From: JBKEDS01 sp047975545
GTDB taxonomy: Bacteria; Bacteroidota; Bacteroidia; Flavobacteriales; Flavobacteriaceae
Reading direction: 5' to 3'
DNA length: 22,308 bases
Assembly (NCBI GenBank): GCA_047975545.1
Contig: JBKEDS010000076.1
Span: 1 to 22,308, forward strand
Shown: positions 1-8,031 of the stretch, in pieces
How the letters are laid out: every line of letters starts with the position of its first letter
How positions within the stretch are numbered: the first letter of the stretch is position 1
Notes under the pieces: generated by a model
The model's input: only the letters and a program-made list of their open reading frames with translations
Databases searched by the model: none
Told to the model about the DNA's origin: nothing
Made by a program: the position numbers and the translations under genes

Positions 1-319
1 AAACAGCCTTGGTATCGAAATACTTTATTTTCATTTCAAAAATGGGGTCGTCCACGGTATGGCCTTCTTCTTCGGTAGTGTTGCCTTTTTTAAGGTATTT
101 GCCGTTGTTTTGGTAGGTAAATATGGTTGGCCTTGGGCCGTCCTCCGGTACGTTTTGCGAATACAAATGCCAGCCGCTGTCTATGGTTGCGGTTGCCACG
201 AGCTCGTATTCGGTATCGGATATTTTAGTTGCGGACGATGTCCATTTTACGGGTTCTAACATTTGCGCATTAATAAGGCTTACGCAGAAAAGGGCTGTTA
301 ATATTAGTATGTTTTTCAT
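1..319 (-). CDS. DsbD-family thiol:disulfide interchange protein, N-terminal part (cut by window edge)
   Basis: Only the first 106 codons are present; the gene continues left of base 1. The visible part has a Sec signal peptide (basic MKN, then a hydrophobic stretch ending INAQ), so the mature N-terminus is outside the cytoplasm. It then matches the N-terminal immunoglobulin-like domain of Bacteroidota DsbD-like reductases, with the hallmark segment SGWHLYSQNVPEDGPRPT. Family members carry this domain, a membrane core that moves electrons from cytoplasmic thioredoxin, and a C-terminal thioredoxin domain; neither later part can be seen here. The ATG lies 2 bases after the stop of the M16 protease on the same strand, so the two are almost certainly co-transcribed. 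Both act in the periplasm, but a shared substrate is only a guess. The family call is fairly secure; the exact subtype is not. Confidence 0.8.
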   Translation of the reverse strand, partial: MKNILILTALFCVSLINAQMLEPVKWTSSATKISDTEYELVATATIDSGWHLYSQNVPEDGPRPTIFTYQNNGKYLKKGNTTEEEGHTVDDPIFEMKIKYFDTKAV

Positions 320-321
320 TT

Positions 322-3132
322 TTATTGTTTTGGTTTAAATACGATTTCGGAATATTCGGCACCGTCCAGTATTTGGGCCGCTGTATGTTGAATATCCTTT
401 TTGGTGATGTTGTTTACAATATCCTCGAAGTTTTTTGGGTCGTTTATGTTTTCGTTATATCTAAAGTAGGTCGTTAGCCATCGCATATCGAAAGCGTTTT
501 TGTCTTTTGCCTGTTCGCGTTCTTTTATAAAGTTTGTTTTTGTTTTGCTTAAATCGTCATCATTAATTGTGCCGTTTGCAATTTTTTCCAGTTCACCTTT
601 AACAATATTCACCAGATTATCTACCGTTTCGGGGTTGCAATCGAAGTTAAAGGACACGTAGGCCTGCGTTTTTGGCTCGCGGCTAAAGTTGGCATTTGCC
701 CTTGGACTGTAGGCGCCGCCTTCGGCCTCGCGAACGGTTTCGGTTACCCGAAGTTGTAAAATATCGCCCAAAACATTGGTGTAAATGGCATTTGCCAAAG
801 TATAGGGCATTTCTTTTTTGTATGTAACGTTTACGTTGGATTTTGGGTTTTCCATTTCAATAAAAACATCTTTATCGATGGTTTTGGCTATCCATTCGGC
901 ACCGTTATCGGTATAGGTTTCGGTAACCGTTTTGGTGGGTATGCTGGCAATGTATTGTTCCAGCAAGGGTTTTAGCTGGTTTTCTTTTGTGTCGCCAACG
1001 ATAAAAAACTCGAAATCGGAAACATTGGCAAAACGCTGGGCGTAAATATTTTGTATTTTATCGAACGAAATATCGTCGATATAGCTTTGGTCGATAAGGC
1101 GTTTTTTGGGGTTGTTTTTTCCGTATAAGGTAACGGTTAGGCTGTCGTTCATTTTGGATCTTAAATCTTTGCTTTTTCTAACCAAATAATTGTTTAGGTT
1201 GTTTTTAAGTACTTGGAAGGATTCGGCATCAAACCGTGGTTTTACAAAGTACAAATGCACCATTTGCAGCATGGTTTCTACGTCCTTTGTGTTTGAATTT
1301 CCCGAAACCGATTCCCGTATACCGCCTAAACTGGGGCTTACGCTGGCTGTTTTTCCCGCTAAAAGTTTCTTTAAATCGGGTAAGGAAAAATCGCCCAAAC
1401 CGGACATGTTTAGTAAGCTAACCACAAAATCGGCCGAGGGCAAATCGGCATCGTTCAACAACGATGTACCGCCATAACTTATGGCATTTAAAGCTACTCG
1501 GTCCTTTTGTTTGTCTACAAATTTGTAGTGTACCGTTACCCCGTTGCTAAGGGTAAAGGTGGTGGCGCCCACATCTTGGTTGTTTTCGGTTTTTGTTATG
1601 GTGCCGGGTACTATGTTAATTCCCGAAATTAGGGTTTTTCCTTTTAAATCTTCGGTATATGGCGCAATGGTACTGCTGTTTTCTACGGTTTCTATAATTT
1701 GTTTGGCTTGTGCTTCGGTTAGGTTGTCCTGGCCTTCGACCCCGATAACGTTTATAAACCTATTGTTTTTTGCGTATAGGCGTTTAATGGTATTGTGCAA
1801 CTGGTCGGGCGTAATGGCGCTTAGTATGGGTTTTGCCAATTCGTATTCCTTTACAACATCGGAAATGGTTTTGTTGGACAGGAAATTGTCCTGTATTTCC
1901 CGCTCTATATTGCCGTGGCTTTTATCGTTAAGTTTTGCTATTTGGTTTTCGTAGGCATTTTTTATTTGGGCAATACTTCGGTCTATTTCCGGTTGTACGT
2001 ACCCGAATTTTACGGCGCGTACCACTTCGGTTAGCACATCGTTAAAGGCATCTTGTTGTTGGTTTAGCTTTGGCGATATGCGCATGCTAAAAATATTCGA
2101 GGTCCTGGCCATGCCGCCATAGCCTACGCCGGCACCAAGAAACGAGGCATCGGGTTTTTGGGCTTGTTCGGATATTCTGGCCGATAGCATTTGTTGGGCC
2201 ATGGATTCTTCAAGCGCACGTTTTAAATCGGCTACTGTTTCGGGGGCCAGTGATTTTTTATGCCGAATACCAAAACTTATATTGGCCGAGGATACTTCGG
2301 GGTCCTTGCCCAAACTGTACAGCATTTCGGTATTATCGGGAATACCTATAATATAGCGCTCGATGGGGTTTTCTATTGCCGGAATTTCGGAAAATTGTGC
2401 TATAATTTTTTGTTCTACTGTGTTAACATCAACATCGCCAATAACGGCAATGGCCTGTAAATCGGTACGGTACCAGTCGTGGTAAAAGTCGCGAAGGGCT
2501 TTGTAGTCAAAATTTTCAACAACATCCATTAACCCAATAGGCATCCTGTCGGCATATTTGGAGTAGTTAAAGGTTATGGGCATCGAGGTTTCGTATAGGC
2601 GCATATAGCCGTTTTGGCGGGTGCGCCATTCTTCTTTTATAACGCCCCGTTCGGCATCAATTTCCTCGTCGGTTAACAGCAAATAGTTGGACCAATCTTT
2701 TAAAACCGTTAAGCAGGTGTCCACCAAACCGTCCTTTGTGGGGATGTTGTTTAGGTTGTAAACCGTTTCGTCAAACGAGGTATAGGCATTTATATCCTTC
2801 CCGAAAACAGCACCGTGCTTTTGCAACGTGTTTAAAATGCCCTTTCCAGGGAAATGTTCGGTGCCGTTAAAGGCCATGTGTTCCAAAAAATGCGCCAAAC
2901 CACGTTGGTTTTCGTTTTCTAAAATCGAGCCTACGTTTTGGATAATGTAATAACTGGCGGCATTTTTTACAACCTCGGTGCTTTTTATATAGTAGGTTAG
3001 GCCGTTTGGCAATACGCCTTTTTTTACCGATGTATCTACCGGAATAGGGGCGTTATAATCAACGGTTTGGGCGGCTATTGGTGATGAAAATGCCGCAACG
3101 CACAGGGTTACTAAGGTTAAAATAAATTTCAT
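322..3132 (-). CDS. M16 family zinc metallopeptidase (insulinase/pitrilysin-like), exported
   Basis: 936 residues, the usual length for a bacterial two-half M16 protease. A signal peptide (residues 1-21, MKFILTLVTL start, AAQ cleavage region) points to the periplasm. The inverted zinc motif HFLEH is at residues 81-85, with the downstream glutamates in ERGVIKEEW (E161, E168) that complete the active site. The N-terminal half therefore looks catalytic. The C-terminal half (from about residue 530) shows the related fold without an HxxEH motif, as is normal for the family. Members degrade peptides or process exported proteins; the substrate here is unknown. It is first in a minus-strand unit with the DsbD-like gene 2 bases behind. 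On the minus strand TATCTTTA (3181-3188) is one base off the Bacteroidota -7 consensus and could serve as promoter. Confidence 0.92.
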   Translation of the reverse strand: MKFILTLVTLCVAAFSSPIAAQTVDYNAPIPVDTSVKKGVLPNGLTYYIKSTEVVKNAASYYIIQNVGSILENENQRGLAHFLEHMAFNGTEHFPGKGILNTLQKHGAVFGKDINAYTSFDETVYNLNNIPTKDGLVDTCLTVLKDWSNYLLLTDEEIDAERGVIKEEWRTRQNGYMRLYETSMPITFNYSKYADRMPIGLMDVVENFDYKALRDFYHDWYRTDLQAIAVIGDVDVNTVEQKIIAQFSEIPAIENPIERYIIGIPDNTEMLYSLGKDPEVSSANISFGIRHKKSLAPETVADLKRALEESMAQQMLSARISEQAQKPDASFLGAGVGYGGMARTSNIFSMRISPKLNQQQDAFNDVLTEVVRAVKFGYVQPEIDRSIAQIKNAYENQIAKLNDKSHGNIEREIQDNFLSNKTISDVVKEYELAKPILSAITPDQLHNTIKRLYAKNNRFINVIGVEGQDNLTEAQAKQIIETVENSSTIAPYTEDLKGKTLISGINIVPGTITKTENNQDVGATTFTLSNGVTVHYKFVDKQKDRVALNAISYGGTSLLNDADLPSADFVVSLLNMSGLGDFSLPDLKKLLAGKTASVSPSLGGIRESVSGNSNTKDVETMLQMVHLYFVKPRFDAESFQVLKNNLNNYLVRKSKDLRSKMNDSLTVTLYGKNNPKKRLIDQSYIDDISFDKIQNIYAQRFANVSDFEFFIVGDTKENQLKPLLEQYIASIPTKTVTETYTDNGAEWIAKTIDKDVFIEMENPKSNVNVTYKKEMPYTLANAIYTNVLGDILQLRVTETVREAEGGAYSPRANANFSREPKTQAYVSFNFDCNPETVDNLVNIVKGELEKIANGTINDDDLSKTKTNFIKEREQAKDKNAFDMRWLTTYFRYNENINDPKNFEDIVNNITKKDIQHTAAQILDGAEYSEIVFKPKQ

Positions 3133-3323
3133 AAGTTCAATAGTTTTTTTAATTGATGTTAAAAACTAAAATTTAAAGGATAAAGATACCCTTTTTTTAT
3201 GATAGTTTTAATAACCAATTGGCTCGCTACTAAAAACCGTTTAACAAATAGACGCTAAAAATTTATTTTTGGGTGACATTTTAAGCCGAAAAATACATTA
3301 TTCTCCCATATATCTTTTTTATT

Positions 3324-3331
3324 TACCTTTG
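3324..3331 (+). promoter_or_regulatory. Bacteroidota -7 box (TACCTTTG) upstream of yicC
   Basis: A perfect TAnnTTTG match 22 bases before the yicC ATG. No clear TTG -33 element is visible at the expected distance, so the call rests on the -7 box and its position. Confidence 0.55.
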
Positions 3332-3353
3332 TGAACCTTAAAACTTATCGGTT

Positions 3354-4211
3354 ATGATATACTCCATGACAGGTTACGGAAAATCTGTACTGCAATTGCC
3401 CACCAAAAAAATAACAATTGAACTAAAATCGCTTAACAGCAAAAATTTAGATTTAAACGCCCGAATGCCCCCCATTTACAGAGAAAAGGAACTTGCCGTT
3501 AGAAAACTTATAGCCGATACCTTGGTACGGGGAAAAATAGACTTTTCCATTTATGCCGAAACTACTGCCGAGGATACCTCGACGCAAATTAACGCACCCA
3601 TAGTAAAACAGTACATAAACGAGCTAAAGCAAATCGTTAACGGTACCGAAATCGAATTGCTTAAAATGGCCGTAAGTTTTCCCAATGCCCTAAATACCGT
3701 TCGGGAAGAAATAGACGAAACCGAATGGAAAACCATTGAAGTTGAAATACAAAACGCCATTAACGACTTAAACCAACACCGTTTGGATGAAGGAAAGGTA
3801 CTTGAAAACGATTTCAACATCCGCATAAAAAACATAGCCAATTTACTTAATGCCATTATAAAAATGGACCCCGAGCGTATAAAAGACGTTAGGGAACGCC
3901 TCCTTAAGGGCGTTGAGGAACTAAAGGATAAATACGACGAAAACCGCTTTGAGCAAGAGCTTATCTATTACATAGAAAAATTCGACATAACCGAAGAAAA
4001 AGTACGCTTGGAAAACCACTTAAACTATTTTACCGAAACCTTAAAATCGACCGATTCCAACGGAAAAAAACTCGGTTTTATAAGTCAGGAAATGGGGCGC
4101 GAAATAAACACCATAGGCTCCAAAAGCAATTATGCCCCCATGCAGCAATTGGTGGTGCAAATGAAGGACGAGCTGGAAAAAATAAAAGAACAACTACTAA
4201 ACGTATTATAG
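3354..4211 (+). CDS. yicC: YicC-family endoribonuclease
   Basis: 285 residues, the usual length for YicC/YloC proteins. The start MIYSMTGYGKS is the family signature, so the ATG is secure. The N-terminal YicC domain covers roughly residues 1-155 and the C-terminal DUF1732 region ends with REINTIGSKSN, the conserved family motif near the C-terminus. YicC proteins are metal-dependent endoribonucleases; E. coli YicC has been linked to small-RNA turnover. The specific RNA targets in Bacteroidota are unknown to me. The stop is 2 bases before the TTG start of gmk, and yicC-gmk is a widely conserved pair, so translational coupling is likely. Confidence 0.95.
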   Translation: MIYSMTGYGKSVLQLPTKKITIELKSLNSKNLDLNARMPPIYREKELAVRKLIADTLVRGKIDFSIYAETTAEDTSTQINAPIVKQYINELKQIVNGTEIELLKMAVSFPNALNTVREEIDETEWKTIEVEIQNAINDLNQHRLDEGKVLENDFNIRIKNIANLLNAIIKMDPERIKDVRERLLKGVEELKDKYDENRFEQELIYYIEKFDITEEKVRLENHLNYFTETLKSTDSNGKKLGFISQEMGREINTIGSKSNYAPMQQLVVQMKDELEKIKEQLLNVL

Positions 4212-4213
4212 TT

Positions 4214-4798
4214 TTGGGTACAGCACAAAAAAAACAAGGTAGGCTCATCGTGTTTTCGGCGCCATCGGGCTCGGGAAAAACCACCATTGTTAGGCATTTG
4301 TTAACCGATGAAAGTTTGAATTTGGAATTTTCCATTTCGGCTACCTCCCGTGAAAAGCGGGGCGCCGAAATAAACGGAAAAGACTATTACTTTTTAAGTT
4401 TGGAAGACTTTAAAAACAAAATTAAAAACGAGGAATTTTTAGAGTGGGAAGAAGTATACCGCGATAATTTTTACGGCACCCTAAAAACCGAGGTAGAACG
4501 CATCTGGGCCATGGGCAAGCACGTTATTTTCGATATCGATGTGTCGGGCGGGCTGCGCATAAAACGAAAATTTCCTGAGCAAACCCTTGCCATATTCGTA
4601 AAACCCCCAAGTATTGACGAACTTAAAATACGGCTAAAAAAACGCAAGACCGAAAGCCAAGATAAAATTAACATGCGCGTGGCCAAAGCCTCGGCCGAAC
4701 TGGCAACCGCACCGCTTTTCGATAAAATCGTGGTTAACGACACCTTGGAGCATGCCTTGGCAGAAGCCCATAACTTGGTTAAGGCGTTTGTTGGGTAA
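4214..4798 (+). CDS. gmk: Guanylate kinase
   Basis: 194 residues, normal for guanylate kinase, which makes GDP from GMP and ATP in the cytoplasm. The P-loop APSGSGKTT is at residues 16-24. It is followed by the GMP-binding region ISATSREKRGAEINGKDYYF and EFLEWEEVYRDNFYGT, and by the lid segment rich in KKR (about residues 132-140). The start is TTG: no in-frame ATG lies between the yicC coding region and the P-loop, and the next candidate (GTG of IVFS) would cut into the first beta strand. A TTG start 2 bases after the yicC stop suggests coupled, perhaps limited, translation. Confidence 0.95.
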   Translation: MGTAQKKQGRLIVFSAPSGSGKTTIVRHLLTDESLNLEFSISATSREKRGAEINGKDYYFLSLEDFKNKIKNEEFLEWEEVYRDNFYGTLKTEVERIWAMGKHVIFDIDVSGGLRIKRKFPEQTLAIFVKPPSIDELKIRLKKRKTESQDKINMRVAKASAELATAPLFDKIVVNDTLEHALAEAHNLVKAFVG

Positions 4799-4876
4799 AA
4801 AGGGTTGTTGGGGTTGTAAGCCTGAGTTCGATTAATATATTCCAGTGTAAAAATTGATTGTCAATATGTTATGAAT

Positions 4877-4955
4877 TGTCAGGTCGAGCGAAGTCGAGAC
4901 CTAATGTTCAAAATTATAAAAAATAAAAAACTTCTCGACTCCGCTCGAAGTGACA
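4877..4955. repeat. REP-like imperfect hairpin repeat
   Basis: Left arm 4877-4899 and right arm 4933-4955 are reverse complements at 20 of 23 positions, with a 33-base AT-rich loop. The core TCGAGCGAAGTCGAGA resembles a hairpin repeat that, from memory, is scattered through many Flavobacteriaceae genomes. When transcribed it would form a strong stem. It might act as a terminator or RNA-end stabiliser for gmk, but there is no U-run after it. Confidence 0.7.
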
Positions 4956-5070
4956 TGGTATGTTTTTACTATCAATAATTCGTATTTCAGGCATTTAATA
5001 ATCTGGTTTAGGTTATAAGATTACAGGGTTATAAGTTTATTAGGCATTTAAAAATTAACAATAAAATAAA

Positions 5071-5127
5071 TGAAACACCCATGATTAAGTCTAAATCACA
5101 CAGAGGAATGTTAATTAGGGTGTTCCA
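5071..5127. repeat. Inverted repeat, about 10 + 6 bp stem
   Basis: TGAAACACCC (5071-5080) pairs with GGGTGTTCCA (5118-5127) with one mismatch, and ATGATTAA / TTAATTA extends the pairing inward. The loop is about 22 bases. The function is unknown. Confidence 0.45.
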
Positions 5128-5162
5128 TGTGAACATTAAAAAAACAATAAATATTAACACAC

Positions 5163-5318
5163 GAAACCCTCATTGAGGGCTTTAGCAAAGCCAAGATAAA
5201 GGCCTCCACAAAAGGTCATGAATAAAAACAGCGGACAGTAATCTTTCGTTTTTTTTTTTTGCTATGTTGTTTAAAGCACTTAAAATAAAGTATTTAACTT
5301 AAATTTATTCGAATGAAA
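5163..5318 (-). repeat. Dispersed repeat, copy A (inverted relative to copy B)
   Basis: Read on the minus strand this matches 12923-13075 along its whole length. The first 27 bases (5318 to 5292) are identical, and the last 75 (5237 to 5163) differ at 9 positions by eye; the middle is AT-rich and more diverged. On the plus strand 5163-5225 reads ETLIEGFSKAKIKASTKGHE then TAA, and copy B has the same frame with the same stop. The other end includes the nadD start codon. It may be the 3' tail of a lost gene plus the leader of nadD, or one end of an insertion element. Confidence 0.8.
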
Positions 5319-5894
5319 ATCGGTTTATACTTCGGCTCGTTTAACCCCATACACATTGGGCATTTGGTTATAGCCAACCACATTACCGAGTTTACCGATT
5401 TAAACGAAACTTGGTTTGTGGTAACGCCGCACAGCCCGTTTAAAACTAAAAGCAGCTTGTTGGATAATTACCAGCGCCTACAAATGGTGCACTTGGCCAC
5501 GAAGGACTACACCCATTTAAAGCCTTGCGATATTGAATTTAACCTCCCGCAGCCCAACTACACCATTAATACCCTCGTGCATTTACAGGAAAAATACCCC
5601 AACCACGAGTTTGCCCTTATTATGGGCGAGGACAATTTAAAGGGCTTTCATAAATGGAAAAACTACGAAGTTATCCTGGAGCACCACGATATTTATGTAT
5701 ACCCCCGAATTTCGAGCGAAACGGTTGAAACCCAATTGGGCAACCACAAAAAAACACACCATGTGGCGCATGCGCCCGTTATGGAAATTTCCTCAACCTT
5801 TATACGAAACGCTATCAAGGACGGCAAGAACATAAAACCCTTGTTGCCCGAGCACGTTTGGGCGTATTTGGACGAAATGAATTTTTACAAGTAA
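5313..5894 (+). CDS. nadD: Nicotinate-nucleotide adenylyltransferase
   Basis: 193 residues, the normal length. NadD joins nicotinate mononucleotide and ATP to give deamido-NAD, the penultimate step of NAD synthesis. The nucleotidyltransferase signature GSFNPIHIGH is at residues 8-17 (HIGH at 14-17), and the ISSTFIR motif that closes the nucleotide site is at 159-165. The ATG is fixed by the canonical MKIGLYFGSFNP start. Relatives often sit directly behind gmk; here 514 bases of repeats separate them, and the start codon lies inside the end of repeat copy A. It is convergent with the lipoprotein gene at 5955-6893. Confidence 0.96.
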   Translation: MKIGLYFGSFNPIHIGHLVIANHITEFTDLNETWFVVTPHSPFKTKSSLLDNYQRLQMVHLATKDYTHLKPCDIEFNLPQPNYTINTLVHLQEKYPNHEFALIMGEDNLKGFHKWKNYEVILEHHDIYVYPRISSETVETQLGNHKKTHHVAHAPVMEISSTFIRNAIKDGKNIKPLLPEHVWAYLDEMNFYK

Positions 5895-5954
5895 AAAACC
5901 ACCCAAAGCATAACGCCCCGAGCGGTTTTAAAAATAACCAACCAAAAATTATTG

Positions 5955-6893
5955 TTATAAAACCCTTGTACTGGTTCTTGGGTTTTCCTCTTTATTTTTT
6001 CGTTCCTTGCGCATTTTTTCCGTTGTAACGGTTTTGCCGTTTTTATCGGTGGTTTTTAAGTACTGGATATAGCCCTTGCCTACAAACTCGTAAACCGTGC
6101 TGGAGGCGGGGTGGTACAATTCTATCTTGCCATCGTTAATAACGCTTAGCTCAAAATACTCATTGTCAAAATAGTCGTAATCCAATGTTAAGGTTTTTAG
6201 GTGCATGTTGTTCGTAACGTTTCCAACACCGTAAACGCCGGTGTAGTCCCAGTATAAATTATTGTATGTTGTACCGTTAATATCTTTTGAGCTTTTAAAG
6301 GTAGAATCATTCCCTCCGGATAGAAATTGCAGGAAGTTTTCGTTGTCAAATTCATTTAACGCACCGTATTCGCTTGTGTATGTTTTTTCCCAAGCCCTGT
6401 ATTCTTGAAGAAAATAATGAATGTTGTCGTAAAACACAAAGTCGTAATCGAAGGTGCTGCGTTGGTAACCATCCAAAAAGTACGAGGTTTTGTTGTTGGG
6501 GTTGTACAGTTCTATGGTGTTGCCGTCTATTTGGTACACGTCAAAGGTTTCAAAACCATCGGCATCGTGGTACACGTCCAAGATCATATTATAGGCATCG
6601 TATTCGCCAACATCAATTCCAAAACCATTGCCCGTACTGCCAAGCCCCACAATATTGTTGTTGGCATACACCACGCCGTTTAAAAACGACAAGGTAAAGG
6701 CTTTTTGCAAAAATGGGGTAGTACCGTAACCTTTGGTGCTGTTAATATCAACATACCATAAGTCGTACTCGCCCAATAATTGGTTTAACGAAACGGTAGG
6801 CTCGTCGTAATAGTCGTTTCCGGATTCTACATAGCACGATGTAAATAGGGTTGCTATTAAAGAAACGCTTAAAAGTAGTTTTATAGTTTTCAT
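5955..6893 (-). CDS. Flavobacterial surface-type lipoprotein of unknown function (nadD neighbour family)
   Basis: 312 residues. A type II signal peptide ends in LFTSC with lipid-modified Cys20, so the protein is membrane-anchored. The mature part is rich in Tyr, Asp, Asn and Phe, with short repeated phrases such as FDYDFVFYDN and LDYDYFDNEYFELSVINDGKIELY, as expected of a beta-rich exported protein. Two segments look like diverged halves of one fold: IDGNTIELYNPNNKTSYFL and INDGKIELYHPASSTVYEF. The C-terminal ~30 residues are charged and probably flexible. I recall this family in Flavobacteriaceae beside nadD, sometimes carrying the name nicotinic acid mononucleotide adenylyltransferase. No HxGH or ISSxxxR motif exists here, so that name would be wrong. 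Function unknown. Confidence 0.85.
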   Translation of the reverse strand: MKTIKLLLSVSLIATLFTSCYVESGNDYYDEPTVSLNQLLGEYDLWYVDINSTKGYGTTPFLQKAFTLSFLNGVVYANNNIVGLGSTGNGFGIDVGEYDAYNMILDVYHDADGFETFDVYQIDGNTIELYNPNNKTSYFLDGYQRSTFDYDFVFYDNIHYFLQEYRAWEKTYTSEYGALNEFDNENFLQFLSGGNDSTFKSSKDINGTTYNNLYWDYTGVYGVGNVTNNMHLKTLTLDYDYFDNEYFELSVINDGKIELYHPASSTVYEFVGKGYIQYLKTTDKNGKTVTTEKMRKERKNKEENPRTSTRVL

Positions 6894-6992
6894 AGTCGTT
6901 CGTTTTTTGGGTTTCTGTTTAGTTGAATTTCAAAACGCGTGCCAAAAAATTTCATTATCTTTAATTGTTTTAGGTTTCCTTGATATTTTATG

Positions 6993-7000
6993 TATTTTTG
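6993..7000 (+). promoter_or_regulatory. Bacteroidota -7 box (TATTTTTG) upstream of gpsA
   Basis: A perfect TAnnTTTG match, 26 bases before the chosen gpsA ATG. A TTG at 6965-6967 is a possible -33 element, with 25 bases between, somewhat long. The box supports starting gpsA at 7027 rather than further upstream. Confidence 0.5.
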
Positions 7001-7026
7001 AAAGCCCTACAAATACAAATCATCTT

Positions 7027-8028
7027 ATGAACAAACCCTTAAAATATGCAGTTTTTGGAGCAGGAAGCTGGGCAACGGCCATAGTAAAAATGCTTTCCGA
7101 AAATTTAGGCGAAATAGGCTGGTACATGCGCAGCGTTTACGCCAAGGAACATTTGTTAAAAGAACAGCACAACCCCAATTACCTAAGCTCGGTCGAGTTT
7201 CATTTAGAACAATTAAAGCTAAGCAACGATATTAACGAAATGGCCGAGTACGCCGATGTGCTTATCTTTGTTATCCCCTCGGCCTTTATTTATTCCGAAC
7301 TGGAAAAAATAACGGTCGATATTTCCCAAAAAACCATTGTTTCGGCCGTTAAGGGCATTATTCCCGAAACGGGGCTTTTGGTGGGCGAGCATTTTCATAA
7401 AACCTACCAAATACCGTATAACAACATAGCCGTTATTGCAGGGCCGTGCCACTCCGAGGAAGTTGCCCTTGAGCGCCTGTCGTACCTAACCATTTCCTGT
7501 TCCGATGCCGAAAAGGCCAAAACCATAGCCAAAAGCCTATCGAGCGGCTACATAAAAACCAAAATAAGCGACGATATTATTGGGGTCGAGTACGCCGTAA
7601 TGCTTAAAAACATTTACGCCATTGCCGCCGGAATTGCACATGGATTGGGGTATGGCGATAATTTCCAAAGCGTTTTAATGAGCAACTCCATTCGCGAAAT
7701 GCGCCGCTTTATTAAAAAAATGCACAAAATGAAACGAAACATTAACAATTCGGCCTATTTGGGCGATTTGTTGGTAACGGGGTATTCGGTTTTTTCCCGA
7801 AACCGTATGTTTGGCAACATGATAGGCAAAGGCTATACCGTTAAAAGCGCCATGATGGAAATGAGTATGGTAGCCGAAGGCTATTACGCCACAAAAAGCG
7901 CCCATTTGCTAAACGAAAAAAACAAAAAGAAAACACGCTTGCCCATTATCGATGCCGTATACCAAGTATTATACGAAAACAAGGACCCTAAAAAGGTTTT
8001 TATAAAACTAACTGAAAAATTAGATTAG
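7027..8028 (+). CDS. gpsA: Glycerol-3-phosphate dehydrogenase [NAD(P)+]
   Basis: 333 residues from the ATG at 7027, the usual GpsA length. The open frame extends 40 codons upstream, but those codons cross the likely promoter and are not family-like. GpsA reduces dihydroxyacetone phosphate to sn-glycerol 3-phosphate, the backbone of phospholipids. The Rossmann motif GAGSWATA is at residues 11-18. Next come VSAVKGIIPETGLLV, the GPCHSEEVA segment (GPSFAxEV in most relatives), the catalytic-lysine region AVMLKNIYAIAAGIAHGLGYGDN, and GDLLVTGYSVFSRNRMFGNMIG-like substrate-site residues near the C-terminal domain. The stop is 3 bases before the next gene, so the two are probably co-transcribed. Confidence 0.94.
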   Translation: MNKPLKYAVFGAGSWATAIVKMLSENLGEIGWYMRSVYAKEHLLKEQHNPNYLSSVEFHLEQLKLSNDINEMAEYADVLIFVIPSAFIYSELEKITVDISQKTIVSAVKGIIPETGLLVGEHFHKTYQIPYNNIAVIAGPCHSEEVALERLSYLTISCSDAEKAKTIAKSLSSGYIKTKISDDIIGVEYAVMLKNIYAIAAGIAHGLGYGDNFQSVLMSNSIREMRRFIKKMHKMKRNINNSAYLGDLLVTGYSVFSRNRMFGNMIGKGYTVKSAMMEMSMVAEGYYATKSAHLLNEKNKKKTRLPIIDAVYQVLYENKDPKKVFIKLTEKLD

Positions 8029-8031
8029 ATC

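Larger units (their letters stand above)
4799..5312. other. 514-base gap between gmk and nadD, filled with repeats
   Basis: No intact gene is seen. It holds an imperfect hairpin repeat (4877-4955), a second inverted repeat (5071-5127) and copy A of a long dispersed repeat (5163-5318), which ends inside the first two codons of nadD. No clear intrinsic terminator for gmk and no perfect TAnnTTTG box for nadD was found, so whether nadD is read from the gmk promoter is open. Confidence 0.7.

Noticed and set aside
5895..5954. Bidirectional terminator between nadD and the lipoprotein gene
   Set aside because: AAAACC/GGTTTT arms exist but the stem is short and the loop long; not convincing.
6374..6697. 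107- and 92-codon frames antisense to the lipoprotein gene
   Set aside because: The minus-strand frame has a lipobox and family-like sequence; these are its Cys/His/Val-rich shadows.
6907..7026. 40-codon N-terminal extension of gpsA
   Set aside because: It crosses the TATTTTTG promoter box, and the Rossmann fold starts normally at the ATG at 7027.
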